Part shown: positions 25,843-35,895 of the stretch, in pieces
Numbering within the stretch: the first letter of the stretch is position 1
How the letters are laid out: each line of letters starts with the position of its first letter
Assembly (NCBI GenBank): GCA_002377695.1
Contig: DFQH01000007.1
Coordinates: forward strand, 242,956 to 306,955
Source: Citromicrobium sp. UBA3494
GTDB lineage: Bacteria; Pseudomonadota; Alphaproteobacteria; Sphingomonadales; Sphingomonadaceae
Length of the DNA: 64,000 bases
Reading direction: 5' to 3'
The notes under the pieces: model-generated
What the model saw: only the letters and a program-made list of their open reading frames with translations
The model's database searches: none
Told to the model about the DNA's origin: nothing
Made by a program: the position numbers and the translations under genes

Positions 25843-27533
25843 TGGCCACTGCCATTTCCGCCAACCGTGCGGAGCTCCTCGCGATCGCGAACTCGGTCGC
25901 TTCGGAAAAGATGATCGACAAGTCGATCGTGATCGAAGCGATGGAAGAGGCGATCCAGAAATCCGCCCGCAACCGCTACGGCGCGGAAAACGACATTCGC
26001 GCGAAGCTCGATCCGCAGACCGGCGACCTGCGCCTGTGGCGCGTCGTTGAAGTGGTCGAAGAGGTCGAGGATTACTTCAAGCAGGTGAACCTGGAGCAGG
26101 CGCAGAAGCTGCAGGACGGCGCGTCTGTCGGTGACTTCATCGTCGATCCGCTTCCGCCGGTCGACCTGGGCCGCATCGACGCACAGAGCGCCAAGCAGGT
26201 GATCTTCCAGAAGGTCCGCGATGCCGAGCGTGAGCGCCAGTATGAAGAGTTCAAGGATCGCGCTGGCGAGATCATCACCGGCGTGATCAAGTCGGTCGAA
26301 TTCGGCCATGTGATCGTCAATCTGGGCCGCGCCGAAGGCGTGATCCGCCGCGACCAGCAGATCCCGCGCGAAGCCGTGCGTGTGGGCGAGCGTATCCGCG
26401 CGCTGATCAGCAAGGTGGAGCGCAACAATCGCGGTCCGCAGATCTTCCTGACCCGCGCGCATCCCGATTTCATGCGCAAGCTGTTCGCGCAGGAAGTGCC
26501 CGAAATCTACGACGGCATTATCGAGATCAAGGCCGCCGCCCGCGATCCGGGCAGCCGGGCCAAGATCGGCGTCATCTCGCATGACTCCTCGATCGATCCG
26601 GTCGGCGCCTGCGTCGGCATGAAGGGCAGCCGCGTCCAGGCCGTCGTGCAGGAACTGCAGGGCGAGAAGATCGACATCATTCCCTGGAGCGAGGATCAGG
26701 CGACCTTCATCGTCAACGCGTTGCAGCCCGCCACCGTCAGCCGCGTGGTGCTGGACGAAGAGGAAAGCCGGATCGAGGTTGTCGTGCCCGAAGACCAGCT
26801 TTCGCTCGCGATCGGCCGCCGTGGCCAGAACGTGCGCCTCGCCAGCCAGCTGACCGGCAACCAGATCGACATCATGACCGAGGAAGAAGCCTCGGAAAAG
26901 CAGAGCAAGGAATTCGCTGCTCGCTCCAAGATGTTCGAGGAAGAGCTGGACGTCGACGAAACGCTTTCGCAGCTGCTCGTCGCCGAAGGCTTCGCCGAGC
27001 TGGAAGAAGTCGCCTATGTCCAGCTGGACGAGCTGGCGATGATCGAAGGCTTCGACGAGGAACTGGCGGAAGAACTGCAGAGCCGTGCGCAGGAAGCGCT
27101 CGACCGGCAGGAAGCCGCGCACCGCGAGACCCGCCGCGAACTGGGCGTCGAAGACGAACTGGCCGAACTGCCGGTGCTGACCGAGGCGATGCTGGTTACG
27201 CTGGGCAAGGCGGGCATCAAGACGCGCGACGATCTGGCCGATCTGGCCACCGACGAGCTGATCGCCAAGAAGCGCGAGGCGCCGCGTCGCCGCAACAATG
27301 CCAATGCCGACGGCCCGCCGATGCGGCGCGACCGTCCGCAGCGCGAGCAGGACAAGGGCGGCGTGCTGGGCGAATACGGCCTCACCGAAGAACAGGGCAA
27401 CGAGATCATCATGGCTGCCCGCGCGCACTGGTTCGAAGACGAGGAGCCGCAGGCGTCCGAAGACGAACCGGCCCAGGAAACCGCATCCGAGGGTGCAGAT
27501 CAGGAGGCCGCCGATGCGGACTCCACACAATGA
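25842..27533 (+). CDS. nusA: Transcription termination/antitermination factor NusA
   Basis: 563 residues. N-terminal RNA-polymerase-binding domain to about 130, S1 domain (GEIITGVIKSVEFGHVIVNLG), two KH domains (VGACVGMKGSRVQAVVQEL; LSLAIGRRGQNVRLASQL), then tandem acidic helix-hairpin-helix AR-like repeats and a Glu-rich tail. Controls pausing, termination and transcription-translation coupling. Start overlaps rimP by one base, and its 3' end overlaps the next gene by 20 bases. Confidence 0.97.
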   Translation: MATAISANRAELLAIANSVASEKMIDKSIVIEAMEEAIQKSARNRYGAENDIRAKLDPQTGDLRLWRVVEVVEEVEDYFKQVNLEQAQKLQDGASVGDFIVDPLPPVDLGRIDAQSAKQVIFQKVRDAERERQYEEFKDRAGEIITGVIKSVEFGHVIVNLGRAEGVIRRDQQIPREAVRVGERIRALISKVERNNRGPQIFLTRAHPDFMRKLFAQEVPEIYDGIIEIKAAARDPGSRAKIGVISHDSSIDPVGACVGMKGSRVQAVVQELQGEKIDIIPWSEDQATFIVNALQPATVSRVVLDEEESRIEVVVPEDQLSLAIGRRGQNVRLASQLTGNQIDIMTEEEASEKQSKEFAARSKMFEEELDVDETLSQLLVAEGFAELEEVAYVQLDELAMIEGFDEELAEELQSRAQEALDRQEAAHRETRRELGVEDELAELPVLTEAMLVTLGKAGIKTRDDLADLATDELIAKKREAPRRRNNANADGPPMRRDRPQREQDKGGVLGEYGLTEEQGNEIIMAARAHWFEDEEPQASEDEPAQETASEGADQEAADADSTQ

Positions 27534-28224
27534 GCGCCTGACGCCGACAACCCGTAGCACGCGCGCCGGCGAGAAATCGCCGGAGCGCAAGTGCATCCTC
27601 ACCGGTCGCCATGGCGAGCGGGAGGATCTGATCCGTCTGGCGATCTCGCCGGACGGTCAGGTACTGCCCGATCCGCGCGCGCGTGCGCCGGGTCGCGGCG
27701 CATGGCTGGGCGTTTCGCGCGCCGAGCTTGAAGCTGCTATGCAGAAGGGCAAGCTGAAGGGGGCGCTGGCCCGCGCGTTCAAATCCGCGCCGCCGCAGGT
27801 CCCCGAAGATCTGCCCGCGCAGATCGAGGCGGGGCTTGTCCGAACCCTTACCGATCGGTTGGGGCTCGAAATGCGCGGCGGAAACCTTATCTTGGGGTCC
27901 GAACGTATTGCCGAACACGCACGCGGCGGCGCGCTGGCCGCGCTGTACCACGCCAGCGATGCGAGCGAAGGCGGTACCGCCAAGCTCGACCAGGCGTGGC
28001 GCGTGGGAATGGATCGCGAAGGTTCGGGCGAGGGCGGAACGCGCTTGCCACTGGACCGTGCGGCGCTGTCTGTGGCATTGGGCCGCGACAATGTCGTCCA
28101 TCTGGGCGTGATCATGGGGCGCGGGGCCGATCGGTCGGCTGCCGAGCGGGTCGAACAGGCCCACGCGCGCCTGCAGAATTACCGGGATGCGTCTCAGGAC
28201 GCGCGCGAAACGGGGGCCGTCTAG
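27514..28224 (+). CDS. YlxR/RnpM-type RNA-binding protein with C-terminal L7Ae-like half
   Basis: 236 residues. The N-terminal YlxR (DUF448) domain has ERKCILTGRHGEREDLIRLA and DPRARAPGRGAWLGVSR. The second half (LGLEMRGGNLILGSERIAEH... ALGRDNVVHLGVIMGRGA) resembles the L7Ae/L30e-like fold often encoded separately as ylxQ in Firmicutes; here both are on one chain, as in many alphaproteobacteria. AGGAGG at 27502-27507 inside nusA supports ATG 27514. YlxR proteins bind RNase P RNA in other bacteria; here the role is inferred. Confidence 0.85.
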   Translation: MRTPHNERLTPTTRSTRAGEKSPERKCILTGRHGEREDLIRLAISPDGQVLPDPRARAPGRGAWLGVSRAELEAAMQKGKLKGALARAFKSAPPQVPEDLPAQIEAGLVRTLTDRLGLEMRGGNLILGSERIAEHARGGALAALYHASDASEGGTAKLDQAWRVGMDREGSGEGGTRLPLDRAALSVALGRDNVVHLGVIMGRGADRSAAERVEQAHARLQNYRDASQDARETGAV

Positions 28225-28275
28225 ACGGTGGCCTGCCATTTCGCGACGATGTGATCGAAGGAAGAAACGAGTTTT

Positions 28276-30846
28276 ATGAGCGACGACAAGAACGAGACCC
28301 GGACCCGCAAACCGCTTGGCCTCAAGCGGAGCGTGGAATCGGGCGAGGTCAAGCAGACCTTCAGCCACGGCCGTACCAACAAGGTGGCGGTCGAGGTGAA
28401 GCGTCGTCGCAAGATCCTCAAGCCCGGCGAATCCGCTTCTGCTCCGGCCGAAGAGGCCAAGGCGCCGGCGCCTGCCCCGGCGCCCGAACCCAAACCTGCG
28501 CCCGCCCCCGCACCCAAGCCGGCGGCGGCCAAGCCTGCGCCCAAAAAGCCTGCGCCCTCTGACGAAACGCCGCAGGAACGCGTCGCGCGTCTCCAGCGGG
28601 AGGCCGAGGAAGATCGCCTGCGCCAGGCAGAGGAAGCCCGCAAGCGCGACGAGGAAAAGGCCAAGCAGGCCGCCGAGAACGAGAAGAAGCGCGCCGAAGA
28701 AAACGCCAGGGCCAAGGAAGAGGCCGAGAAGCGCGCTCAGGAAGAAGCGAAGGCTGCGGCTCAGGAAGCAGCTGCGCCTGCCGAAGCTCCGGCGCCCGCG
28801 CCCGAAGCGGCGCCCGCCGAGGAAGCGACTGGCAAGACCGCGCGCCCTGCCGCGCGTAAGTTCACGCCCGTCCAGCGGCCCGAGCCCAAGAAGCCGGAAA
28901 AGAAGCCCAAGAAGGAAGACAAGCCCGCACGTGGTGCCGAACGCCCCGACAAGCGGCGTTCGGGCAAGCTGACCGTCACCAAGGCGCTGAACGAGGACGA
29001 AGGCCGCCGTGCGCGCAGCCTCGCCGCGCTCAAGCGGGCGCGCGAGAAGGAACGCCGTTCGCAGGGCGGTGGCTCCTCCAAGCCGCGCGAGAAGCAGACC
29101 CGCGACGTGATCGTCCCCGAGGCGATCACCGTGCAGGAACTCGCCAACCGCATGGCCGAAAAGGGCGCGGACCTGGTGAAGGAACTGTTCAGCCTGGGCA
29201 TGGCCGTCACCGTCAACCAGACGATCGACCAGGACACTGCAGAGCTGCTGGTCGAACAGTTCGGCCACAACATCCAGAAGGTTTCCGAAGCCGATATCGA
29301 CATCAAGGCCGAAGAGGATGTCGATCCCGAAGAAACGCTGCAGCCGCGTCCGCCGGTCGTCACGATCATGGGCCATGTCGATCACGGCAAGACCAGCCTG
29401 CTCGATGCGTTGCGCGGCACCAGCGTGACCAAGGGCGAAGCGGGCGGCATCACGCAGCATATCGGCAGCTACCAGGTGGAAACGAAGAACGGCGACAAGA
29501 TCACCTTCCTCGATACGCCGGGCCACGCCGCCTTCACGGAAATGCGTGCGCGCGGTGCCAACGTAACCGATATCGTGGTGCTGGTTGTCGCCGCCGACGA
29601 CGGCATCATGCCGCAGACGATCGAGGCGATCAGCCACGCCAAGGCGGCCGGCACGCCGATCATCGTCGCCATCAACAAGATGGATAAGGAAGACGCCAAC
29701 CCCCAGAAGGTGCGCGAGCGCCTGCTGGAACAGGAAGTCATCGTCGAGGCGATGTCGGGCGACGTGCAGGACGTGGAAATCTCCGCGCTCAAGGGCACCG
29801 GGCTGGACGAACTGCTCGACAAGATCGCGCTGCAGGCCGAACTGATGGAACTGAAGGCCAATCCCGATCGCGCTGCCGAGGCAACCGTGATCGAGGCGCA
29901 GCTGGACAAGGGCCGCGGCCCGGTCGCATCCGTGCTGGTCACGCGCGGTACGCTGAAGAAGGGCGACAGCTTCGTCGCCGGGACCGAGAGCGGCCGCGTG
30001 CGTGCGATCATCGACGACCAGGGCAAGCAGATCAAGGAAGCCGGGCCTTCGATGCCGGTCGAGGTCCTGGGCCTCGGCGGTGTGCCCGGCGCAGGCGATC
30101 AGCTGACGGTGGTCGAGAACGAACAGCGTGCCCGCGAGGTCGCCGAATATCGCCGGGACAAGGCGAACGAGAAGCGCACCGCGCTGGCGCCGACCAATTT
30201 CGACGCAATGTTTGCCGGGCTCGCCAACAAGGCGATCGAGTTCCCTCTGCTGGTCCGTGCGGACGTGCAGGGTTCGGTCGAGGCCATCAAGACCGCGCTC
30301 ACCAACCTTTCGAACGACGACATCAAGGTGCGCATCCTGCACTCGGGCGTCGGCGCGATTACCGAGAACGACGTGACGCTGGCAGCTGCCGGCGGTGCGC
30401 CGATCATCGGCTTCAACGTACGCCCCAACGCCAAGGCCCGCCAGCAGATCGAGCGTGAAGGCGTGCGGATGATGTATTACGACGTCATCTACCACCTGAC
30501 CGAGGAGATCGCGAAGGAGATGGCGGGCGAGCTGGGTCCGGAGCGGATCGAGAACGTCGTCGGACGTGCGCAGGTCAAGGAAGTCTTCAAGTCCGGCAAG
30601 AAGGACAAGGCGGCCGGCCTGCTGGTGGAGGAAGGGGCGATCCGCAAGGGTCTGCACGCCCGCCTCACCCGCGACGACGTCATCGTTTCGTCCACCACCA
30701 TCGCCTCGCTGCGGCGCTTCAAGGACGACGTCGACGAAGTGCGCGCCGGCCTCGAATGCGGCGTGGTGCTGGAAGACACGAACGACATCAAGCCGGGCGA
30801 CCAGCTCGAAGTCTTCGAAGTCGAGGAGCGCGAACGGACGCTGTGA
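28276..30846 (+). CDS. infB: Translation initiation factor IF-2
   Basis: 856 residues. N-terminal third is a low-complexity Ala/Pro/Glu/Lys region with a long charged helix ([20 protein letters not shown]). The G domain starts [20 protein letters not shown] (P-loop at about 365-372), with [15 protein letters not shown] (G3) and NKMD (G4, about 466); domains II, III and C2 follow to the end. Brings fMet-tRNA to the 30S subunit. Ends before a palindromic repeat. Confidence 0.98.
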   Translation: MSDDKNETRTRKPLGLKRSVESGEVKQTFSHGRTNKVAVEVKRRRKILKPGESASAPAEEAKAPAPAPAPEPKPAPAPAPKPAAAKPAPKKPAPSDETPQERVARLQREAEEDRLRQAEEARKRDEEKAKQAAENEKKRAEENARAKEEAEKRAQEEAKAAAQEAAAPAEAPAPAPEAAPAEEATGKTARPAARKFTPVQRPEPKKPEKKPKKEDKPARGAERPDKRRSGKLTVTKALNEDEGRRARSLAALKRAREKERRSQGGGSSKPREKQTRDVIVPEAITVQELANRMAEKGADLVKELFSLGMAVTVNQTIDQDTAELLVEQFGHNIQKVSEADIDIKAEEDVDPEETLQPRPPVVTIMGHVDHGKTSLLDALRGTSVTKGEAGGITQHIGSYQVETKNGDKITFLDTPGHAAFTEMRARGANVTDIVVLVVAADDGIMPQTIEAISHAKAAGTPIIVAINKMDKEDANPQKVRERLLEQEVIVEAMSGDVQDVEISALKGTGLDELLDKIALQAELMELKANPDRAAEATVIEAQLDKGRGPVASVLVTRGTLKKGDSFVAGTESGRVRAIIDDQGKQIKEAGPSMPVEVLGLGGVPGAGDQLTVVENEQRAREVAEYRRDKANEKRTALAPTNFDAMFAGLANKAIEFPLLVRADVQGSVEAIKTALTNLSNDDIKVRILHSGVGAITENDVTLAAAGGAPIIGFNVRPNAKARQQIEREGVRMMYYDVIYHLTEEIAKEMAGELGPERIENVVGRAQVKEVFKSGKKDKAAGLLVEEGAIRKGLHARLTRDDVIVSSTTIASLRRFKDDVDEVRAGLECGVVLEDTNDIKPGDQLEVFEVEERERTL

Positions 30847-30850
30847 CCTT

Positions 30851-30982
30851 AACTCCCCTGCCGCTTGTGGGAGGGGGCGGGGGTGGGCCAATACAAGTGT
30901 TCGGGCTCGCCAGAGCCCACCCCGCTGCGACTAGGCCGCTTGCGCGACCAAGTCTCGCTACCCCTCCCGCAAGCGGGAGGGG
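30851..30982. repeat. Long palindromic element, copy A
   Basis: About 132 bases. Both ends carry CCTCCCGC/GCGGGAGG-type hairpins (the right one CCCCTCCCGCAAGCGGGAGGGG at 30961-30982) and the middle has GGGTGGGC ... GCCCACCC. The same layout recurs in opposite orientation at 31892-32025. Sits between infB and the thioesterase gene on the same strand, so it will form strong RNA structure inside the operon. Confidence 0.85.
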
Positions 30983-30994
30983 AGGAGTAAGCCG

Positions 30995-31405
30995 ATGACC
31001 GAACTCTTCAAAACCCGACGCTCGCCCTCGGCGGAGCTGATGGGATCGCAGTTCCAGTTATGGGACGCCGAGAAGGGCGAAGTCACCTTCACCTATGATC
31101 CGCCGCCCAGCTTCGCCTCGCCACGCGGTGCGGTGCAGGGCGGGTTGATCGCGGGGTTCCTCGACGAGGTGATGGGCGCGGCGCTGCTCGCGCACACCGA
31201 CAACGCCGCGCTGCCGCTCAACCTCGATATGAATCTCAGCTTCGTACGGATGGTCCCGCTCGAAACGATCACCGCGAAGGGCCGCGTGGTGAAGGCGGGC
31301 CGCAAGGTCGCCTTCCTCGAAGGCGAACTGTTCGACATGGACGGTCGCCTGCTCGCCCGCGCGACCTCCACCGCGATCCCGACACCGCCGCCTACGGACG
31401 GCTAG
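30995..31405 (+). CDS. PaaI-type thioesterase (hotdog fold)
   Basis: 136 residues. Single hotdog domain: [24 protein letters not shown] contains the family's G-rich turn and catalytic-site Asp/Glu region, followed by [23 protein letters not shown]. Such proteins hydrolyse acyl- or aryl-CoA esters. The substrate is unknown. It is a visitor within the infB-rbfA operon, between two copies of the palindromic element. Confidence 0.85.
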   Translation: MTELFKTRRSPSAELMGSQFQLWDAEKGEVTFTYDPPPSFASPRGAVQGGLIAGFLDEVMGAALLAHTDNAALPLNLDMNLSFVRMVPLETITAKGRVVKAGRKVAFLEGELFDMDGRLLARATSTAIPTPPPTDG

Positions 31406-31475
31406 CACCGCAAACGGTATTGTCGCGCGCCGGGGGATTGAGCGCACCGCACCACGCCCCTATCTCTGGGCGACC

Positions 31476-31877
31476 ATGGCCAAACAGCAATTTTCCGCAG
31501 AACAGCAGTCTGTCCGCGTCCTCAAGGTGGGCGAACGGGTGAGGCATATCCTGTCCGAACTGCTCACCCGCAACGAAGTGCACGACGAAACGCTCAGCGC
31601 GCATTCGGTCAGCGTGACCGAAGTGAAGATGACGCCCGATCTCAAGCACGCCAGCGTCTACGTGAAGCCGCTTCTGGGCAGCGAGGAAGAGGCGGTGGTC
31701 AAGGCGCTGCGCACCAACACCGCCTTCTTCCAGCGCGAGGTCGCCAAGCGGCTGGGCCTCAAATTCGCGCCCAAGCTGCAGTTCCGCCCCGACGAGAGCT
31801 TTGACGAGGCGGACCGGATCGAGCGCCTTCTCAACGACCCCAAGGTCGCGCGTGACCTTGAGGACGAGGAGGAGTAG
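31476..31877 (+). CDS. rbfA: Ribosome-binding factor A
   Basis: 133 residues. KH-type 30S maturation factor that binds the 16S 5' region; [22 protein letters not shown] and the [30 protein letters not shown] signature are intact. An acidic tail (DLEDEEE) ends the protein. Belongs to the rimP-infB group; truB, its usual next neighbour, is displaced by about 2.5 kb by a minus-strand transporter gene. Confidence 0.96.
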   Translation: MAKQQFSAEQQSVRVLKVGERVRHILSELLTRNEVHDETLSAHSVSVTEVKMTPDLKHASVYVKPLLGSEEEAVVKALRTNTAFFQREVAKRLGLKFAPKLQFRPDESFDEADRIERLLNDPKVARDLEDEEE

Positions 31878-31891
31878 CAGGCCCGTGTACA

Positions 31892-32025
31892 CCCCTCCCG
31901 CTTGCGGGAGGGGCAGCGAGACTTGCAAGCTTGCTTGCTAGTCGCAGCGGGGTGGGCATGCTCCTGCAAGCGCAGCTCTGTCGAAGCCCACCCCCGGCCC
32001 CTCCCGCAAGCGGGAGGGGAGTTAA
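31892..32025. repeat. Long palindromic element, copy B (inverted relative to copy A)
   Basis: About 134 bases with CCCCTCCCGCTTGCGGGAGGGG at 31892-31913 and CCCCTCCCGCAAGCGGGAGGGG near the right end. Its reverse complement aligns with copy A over arms, GGGTGGGC/GCCCACCC and CGCTGCGACTAG. Lies between the convergent stops of rbfA and abgT, filling almost the whole gap, and could terminate both. Confidence 0.85.
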
Positions 32026-32028
32026 GGG

Positions 32029-33675
32029 CTACTCTGCAGTCCCCGCCATCTCGGGCATCGTGTAGGTCACCGGCGCATCCGGGCCGAGCGGAATGCCAAG
32101 ATAGAACCAGCCCACGATCAGCGCGGTGCCGAAGATCAGCAGCCAGATCGAATAGGGCAGCATCATCGCGGTCAGGCTGCCGAGGCCGAAGTCCGGCTGC
32201 CAGCGCTGTGCGAACACCAGGATCAGCGGGAAATAGACCATCAGCGGGGTGATGATGTTGGTTGCGCTGTCGCCTACGCGATACGCCGCCGTCGCGCCTT
32301 CGGGGCTGATGCCCAGCAGCATCAGCATCGGTACCAGGATCGGCGCGAGCAGCGCCCACTTCGCGCTGGCCGAGCCCACGAACAGGTTGAGCAGGCCGGT
32401 GAACAGTACCATCAGCCCGATCACCGCAGGCAGCGGCAGGCCGGTCGATTCGATCGCGCCCGCACCATGCACGGCCGATATCAGGCCGAGGTTGGACCAG
32501 TTGAACATTGCCACGAAATGCGCGGCCGCGAAGGCGAGGACCAGGTAATAGCCCATGTCCTTCATGGATTCGGCCATCATGTTCACCAGATCGCGGTGGT
32601 TCTCGATCGTCCCCGCCGCGCGGCCATAGGCCCAGCCTGTGGCGAGGAAGAGGACGAAGAAAGCGGCGACCAGCGAACTGTAGAGCGGCGCCAGCTCGGT
32701 GTGGATCGAGCAGTCGGCGATCCGGGTCCCGTCCTCGGCCACGCAGGCGGCTTCGTTGATCAGCGGCGTGCCCGGCGCGAAGACCATCAGCACCCACAGG
32801 CCGATGACGAGCAGCGCGGCAATACCGGCGTGGCGAAGGCCCTTCGATGCCAGCGCGCCCTCGTGCTCGCTCGGGTCCGGGCTCGTGCCATCATCATCCG
32901 CAGCACCGGCGGTTGCTCCACCGCGCCAGGGGCCCAGGCGCGGTTCGATGATCTTGTCGGTGACGAACCAGATGATCGGCAGGAAGATGAAGGTCATCGC
33001 GCTGATGAAGTACCAGTTGCCCGCGATGTTGGCGGTCCAGTCCGGGTCGAGCATGCTCGCGCCGACCGCTTCCTCCGTAATGCCGAAGAGCAGCGCATCG
33101 AGCTGGCCGGGCGAGATATTGGCGGAGAAACCGCCCGAAACCCCGGCGAATGCGGCGGCGATACCCGCCAGCGGATGGCGTCCGGCCGCGGCGAACAGGA
33201 TGCCCGCGAGCGGGATCAGCACTACGTAGCCCGCATCGGCGGCGTGGTTGCCCAGCATGGCGACCAGCGCCACCACGGGCGTCAGCAGTGTCTTGGGCGC
33301 GGCCTTGACCGCCTTGGACATGCCGGCGGCAAAAAAGCCTGACCGCTCCGCCACACCTGCACCCAGCATCACCACCAGCACGTATCCGAGCGGGTGGAAG
33401 TGCGTGAACGTCGCGGGCATTTCGACCCACAGGCGCTGGATATTCTCCGCGCTTAGCAGACTGACCGCCTGGATGATGCTGGCCTGGCCGGTTGCCTCGT
33501 CCACCGCTGTCGGGTGAATGGCCGACACGCCCGTCATCGCGCAGACGATGGAAACGATCACCAGAGCGATGATCAGGTAGAAGAATATGAAGACCGGATC
33601 GGGCAGACGGTTGCCGGTCCTCTCCACCCAACCCAGAAAGCCCTTCTGCTGCGCTGTTCCTGCGGCGCTTGCCAT
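32029..33675 (-). CDS. AbgT-family transporter
   Basis: 548 residues, about 12 or more hydrophobic segments. AbgT-type signatures include GFLGWVERTGNRLPDPVFIFF at the start and GASMLDPDWTANIAGNWYFI and VGDSATNIITPLMVYFPLIL later. E. coli AbgT imports p-aminobenzoyl-glutamate; other members export sulfonamides. Direction and substrate here are unknown. Monocistronic and opposite to the ribosomal operon that it splits. GGGGACAGAGCA precedes ATG 33675. Confidence 0.92.
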   Translation of the reverse strand: MASAAGTAQQKGFLGWVERTGNRLPDPVFIFFYLIIALVIVSIVCAMTGVSAIHPTAVDEATGQASIIQAVSLLSAENIQRLWVEMPATFTHFHPLGYVLVVMLGAGVAERSGFFAAGMSKAVKAAPKTLLTPVVALVAMLGNHAADAGYVVLIPLAGILFAAAGRHPLAGIAAAFAGVSGGFSANISPGQLDALLFGITEEAVGASMLDPDWTANIAGNWYFISAMTFIFLPIIWFVTDKIIEPRLGPWRGGATAGAADDDGTSPDPSEHEGALASKGLRHAGIAALLVIGLWVLMVFAPGTPLINEAACVAEDGTRIADCSIHTELAPLYSSLVAAFFVLFLATGWAYGRAAGTIENHRDLVNMMAESMKDMGYYLVLAFAAAHFVAMFNWSNLGLISAVHGAGAIESTGLPLPAVIGLMVLFTGLLNLFVGSASAKWALLAPILVPMLMLLGISPEGATAAYRVGDSATNIITPLMVYFPLILVFAQRWQPDFGLGSLTAMMLPYSIWLLIFGTALIVGWFYLGIPLGPDAPVTYTMPEMAGTAE

Positions 33676-33787
33676 TGCTCTGTCCCCTCACAAACTGAAG
33701 CTTGTCGAATGGCTAGCATCGCGATTTCAACCTGTCGCGGTCCTTAATTCTTGGACAGCACGACAGGCGTATGGGTAAGGCGCCCCG

Positions 33788-34366
33788 ATGGCGAAGCTCT
33801 ATTTCTATTTTGCGAGCATGAATGCGGGCAAGAGCTCCCTGCTGCTGCAAAGCGCGTTCAACTACCGCGAGCGGGGCATGAAGGTCTCCCTGTGGACCGC
33901 TGCGGTGGACAATCGCGGTACGCAGCGCGGGATCGACAGCCGGATCGGGCTGAGCAGCGAAGCGCATGCTTTCGACGCGCAGACCGACATGGCGGCGCAG
34001 GTTCTGGCGATGCAGCAGGAGGACGGCCCGCTCGCCTGCGTGCTGGTGGACGAGGCGCAGTTCCTCTCTCCCGCGCAGGTCTGGCAGCTTGCCCGGCTGA
34101 CCGATCGGCACGATATCCCGGTGATCTGCTATGGGCTGCGGACCGATTTTCGCGGCGATCTGTTCCCCGGATCGGCGGCCTTGCTGGGGCTTGCAGACAA
34201 GCTGATCGAGCTGAAGGCCGTCTGCCATTGCGGCAGCAAGGCGACGATGAACCAGCGCGTCGATGCGCAGGGCAGGCCGGTCAGCGAAGGCGCCCAGACC
34301 GAGATAGGCGGGAACGAGCGCTATGTTGCCGTGTGCCGCCGCCATTTCGTGAGGCCGGACGAATGA
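33788..34366 (+). CDS. tdk: Thymidine kinase
   Basis: 192 residues, type II TK. P-loop ASMNAGKSSLL at about 9-19, DEAQF at about 88-92, lasso-domain Cys pair CHCGSKATMNQR and a later Cys/His (VCRRHF) for the structural zinc. Salvages thymidine to dTMP. Its TGA overlaps the truB ATG (ATGA), so the two are coupled; a kinase beside truB is not the usual order. Confidence 0.95.
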   Translation: MAKLYFYFASMNAGKSSLLLQSAFNYRERGMKVSLWTAAVDNRGTQRGIDSRIGLSSEAHAFDAQTDMAAQVLAMQQEDGPLACVLVDEAQFLSPAQVWQLARLTDRHDIPVICYGLRTDFRGDLFPGSAALLGLADKLIELKAVCHCGSKATMNQRVDAQGRPVSEGAQTEIGGNERYVAVCRRHFVRPDE

Positions 34367-35442
34367 GCGTGGAAGGCAAGCACGCGCCCAACGGCTGGAT
34401 AGTGCTCGACAAGCCGCGCGGCATGGGCTCGACCCAGGGCGTCGCAGCGGTCAAGCGCGTGCTGCGGGAAGGCGGATATCCCAAGACCAAGATCGGCCAT
34501 GGCGGCACGCTCGACCCGCTGGCGGAAGGCGTGCTGCCCATCGCACTGGGCGAGGCGACCAAGCTGGCGGGCCGCATGCTCGATGCGACCAAGACCTACG
34601 TGTTCACGATCCAGTTCGGCGAAGAGACCGACACGCTCGACACCGAGGGCGAGGTGGTGGCGCGGTCCGACCGTTTTCCGCCGCTGGCTGCGATCGCAGG
34701 CGTGCTCGACCACTTCACGGGCGCAATCGAGCAGGTCCCGCCAGCGTATTCCGCGCTGAAGGTGGACGGCAAGCGTGCCTACGACCGTGCGCGGGCTGGT
34801 GAGGATGTGGAGCTGCAGGCGAGGGCGGTGACGGTTCATTCGCTTGGCCTCTATCGCCATGCTGAACCCGGTTCAGCAACCAGCCTGCCAACCGATGCGG
34901 CAGAGCAGGTGGAGGACTGGACCCCGAAACAAGTTCGGGGTGACGATCAGGAACTGGAATCCGCCTTCCAGACCACCACCGGGCGGCCCGACCCCTACGA
35001 CCCTTCCGCGCCGCTGGAGCTCGCCGAAAGCGTCACGCTGGAAGCGACGGTCAGCAAGGGCACCTACATCCGCTCTCTTGCACGCGATATCGCGCTGGCT
35101 CTTGGAACGCGCGGGCACGTTACCTATCTCAGACGGACGAAGGCTGGGCCGTTCACCGAAGAACAGGCGATTTCGCTGGACAAACTGGGCGAAATCTCTA
35201 AGGGCGCGAGCCTTCGAAACCTCCTCCTGCCGCTAGAGGCGGGGCTGGACGACATCCCGGCCCTTTCCCTCGACCCCGACAGCGCGCAGGCGGTCCGCCA
35301 GGGCCGGGTATTGTCGGATCTGCCCCAGGCCAACGGGCTCTATTTTGCGAAGTCGGGCGATGTTCCGGTGGCGCTGGTGGAGATCGAAGGCGGCACGATG
35401 CGAATCGTGCGGGGCTTCAATTTTCCCGATGTCGCGGAGTGA
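34363..35442 (+). CDS. truB: tRNA pseudouridine(55) synthase with in-frame insert
   Basis: 359 residues; typical alphaproteobacterial TruB is about 300-315. Catalytic Asp in [34 protein letters not shown] and [16 protein letters not shown] are intact, and [18 protein letters not shown] resumes the fold. The extra residues are roughly 166-210 (about 34858-34995), acidic and Pro/Thr-rich, and contain a perfect palindrome at 34921-34941 of the extragenic repeat type, read as [10 protein letters not shown]. The insert keeps the frame, so the enzyme may still work. Confidence 0.94.
   Translation: MSVEGKHAPNGWIVLDKPRGMGSTQGVAAVKRVLREGGYPKTKIGHGGTLDPLAEGVLPIALGEATKLAGRMLDATKTYVFTIQFGEETDTLDTEGEVVARSDRFPPLAAIAGVLDHFTGAIEQVPPAYSALKVDGKRAYDRARAGEDVELQARAVTVHSLGLYRHAEPGSATSLPTDAAEQVEDWTPKQVRGDDQELESAFQTTTGRPDPYDPSAPLELAESVTLEATVSKGTYIRSLARDIALALGTRGHVTYLRRTKAGPFTEEQAISLDKLGEISKGASLRNLLLPLEAGLDDIPALSLDPDSAQAVRQGRVLSDLPQANGLYFAKSGDVPVALVEIEGGTMRIVRGFNFPDVAE
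34921..34945. repeat. REP-type palindrome inside truB
   Basis: ACCCCGAA (34921-34928) and TTCGGGGT (34934-34941) pair around ACAAG. This GGGGTGACG-flanked palindrome is of the kind normally found between genes in sphingomonads. A second palindrome, CTGAACC-C-GGTTCAG, lies at 34862-34876 in the same insert. Confidence 0.75.
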
Positions 35443-35447
35443 ATGAT

Positions 35448-35717
35448 ATGTCGGTTGCTGCCGATAAGAAGCAGGAAATCATCAAGGACAACGCCCAGGG
35501 CAATAACGACACGGGCAGTCCCGAAGTGCAGGTCGCGATTCTGACCGAGCGCATCAAGAACCTGACCGAACACTTCAAGGATCATCACAAGGATAACCAC
35601 TCGCGTCGTGGCCTGCTGATGATGGTCAACAAGCGCCGTAATCTGCTCGCCTATCTGAAGAAGAAGGATGTGGAGCGGTACAACGCGCTGATCCAGAAGC
35701 TGGGTCTTCGCAAGTAA
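35448..35717 (+). CDS. rpsO: 30S ribosomal protein S15
   Basis: 89 residues, the standard S15 length from ATG 35448; GGAG at 35436-35439 gives good spacing. [25 protein letters not shown] and [23 protein letters not shown] are the rRNA-binding helices. The first nine bases upstream in frame (GTG 35439) overlap the truB stop and are not needed. Followed by pnp as in most proteobacteria. Confidence 0.98.
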   Translation: MSVAADKKQEIIKDNAQGNNDTGSPEVQVAILTERIKNLTEHFKDHHKDNHSRRGLLMMVNKRRNLLAYLKKKDVERYNALIQKLGLRK

Positions 35718-35730
35718 GAGTTTTCTCGGA

Positions 35731-35754
35731 GGGGCGGCTCGCAAGGGTCGCCCC
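35731..35754 (+). terminator. Hairpin between rpsO and pnp
   Basis: GGGGCGGC (35731-35738) and GTCGCCCC (35747-35754) pair with one G-T wobble, 14 bases after the rpsO stop. No T tract follows. In E. coli the same gap carries an RNase III-processed stem that controls pnp; the similar position suggests RNA processing or partial termination here. Confidence 0.45.
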
Positions 35755-35895
35755 TTCGTCCATCCGGCTTTCACGCAATTCGGCGTGGGGGCGGGCATTG
35801 GGGCAGGAAAGACGCCCCGCACCGGACCGGGACGGTATCCCCGGCAGTAGGCCCCGCCAGCGCAATCAGGCGTGGCGGGTCATTTAGGATAATAC

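Noticed and set aside
27409..30891. 1160-residue open frame on the minus strand opposite ylxR and infB
   Set aside because: Antisense to IF-2; long because high GC content removes stop codons.
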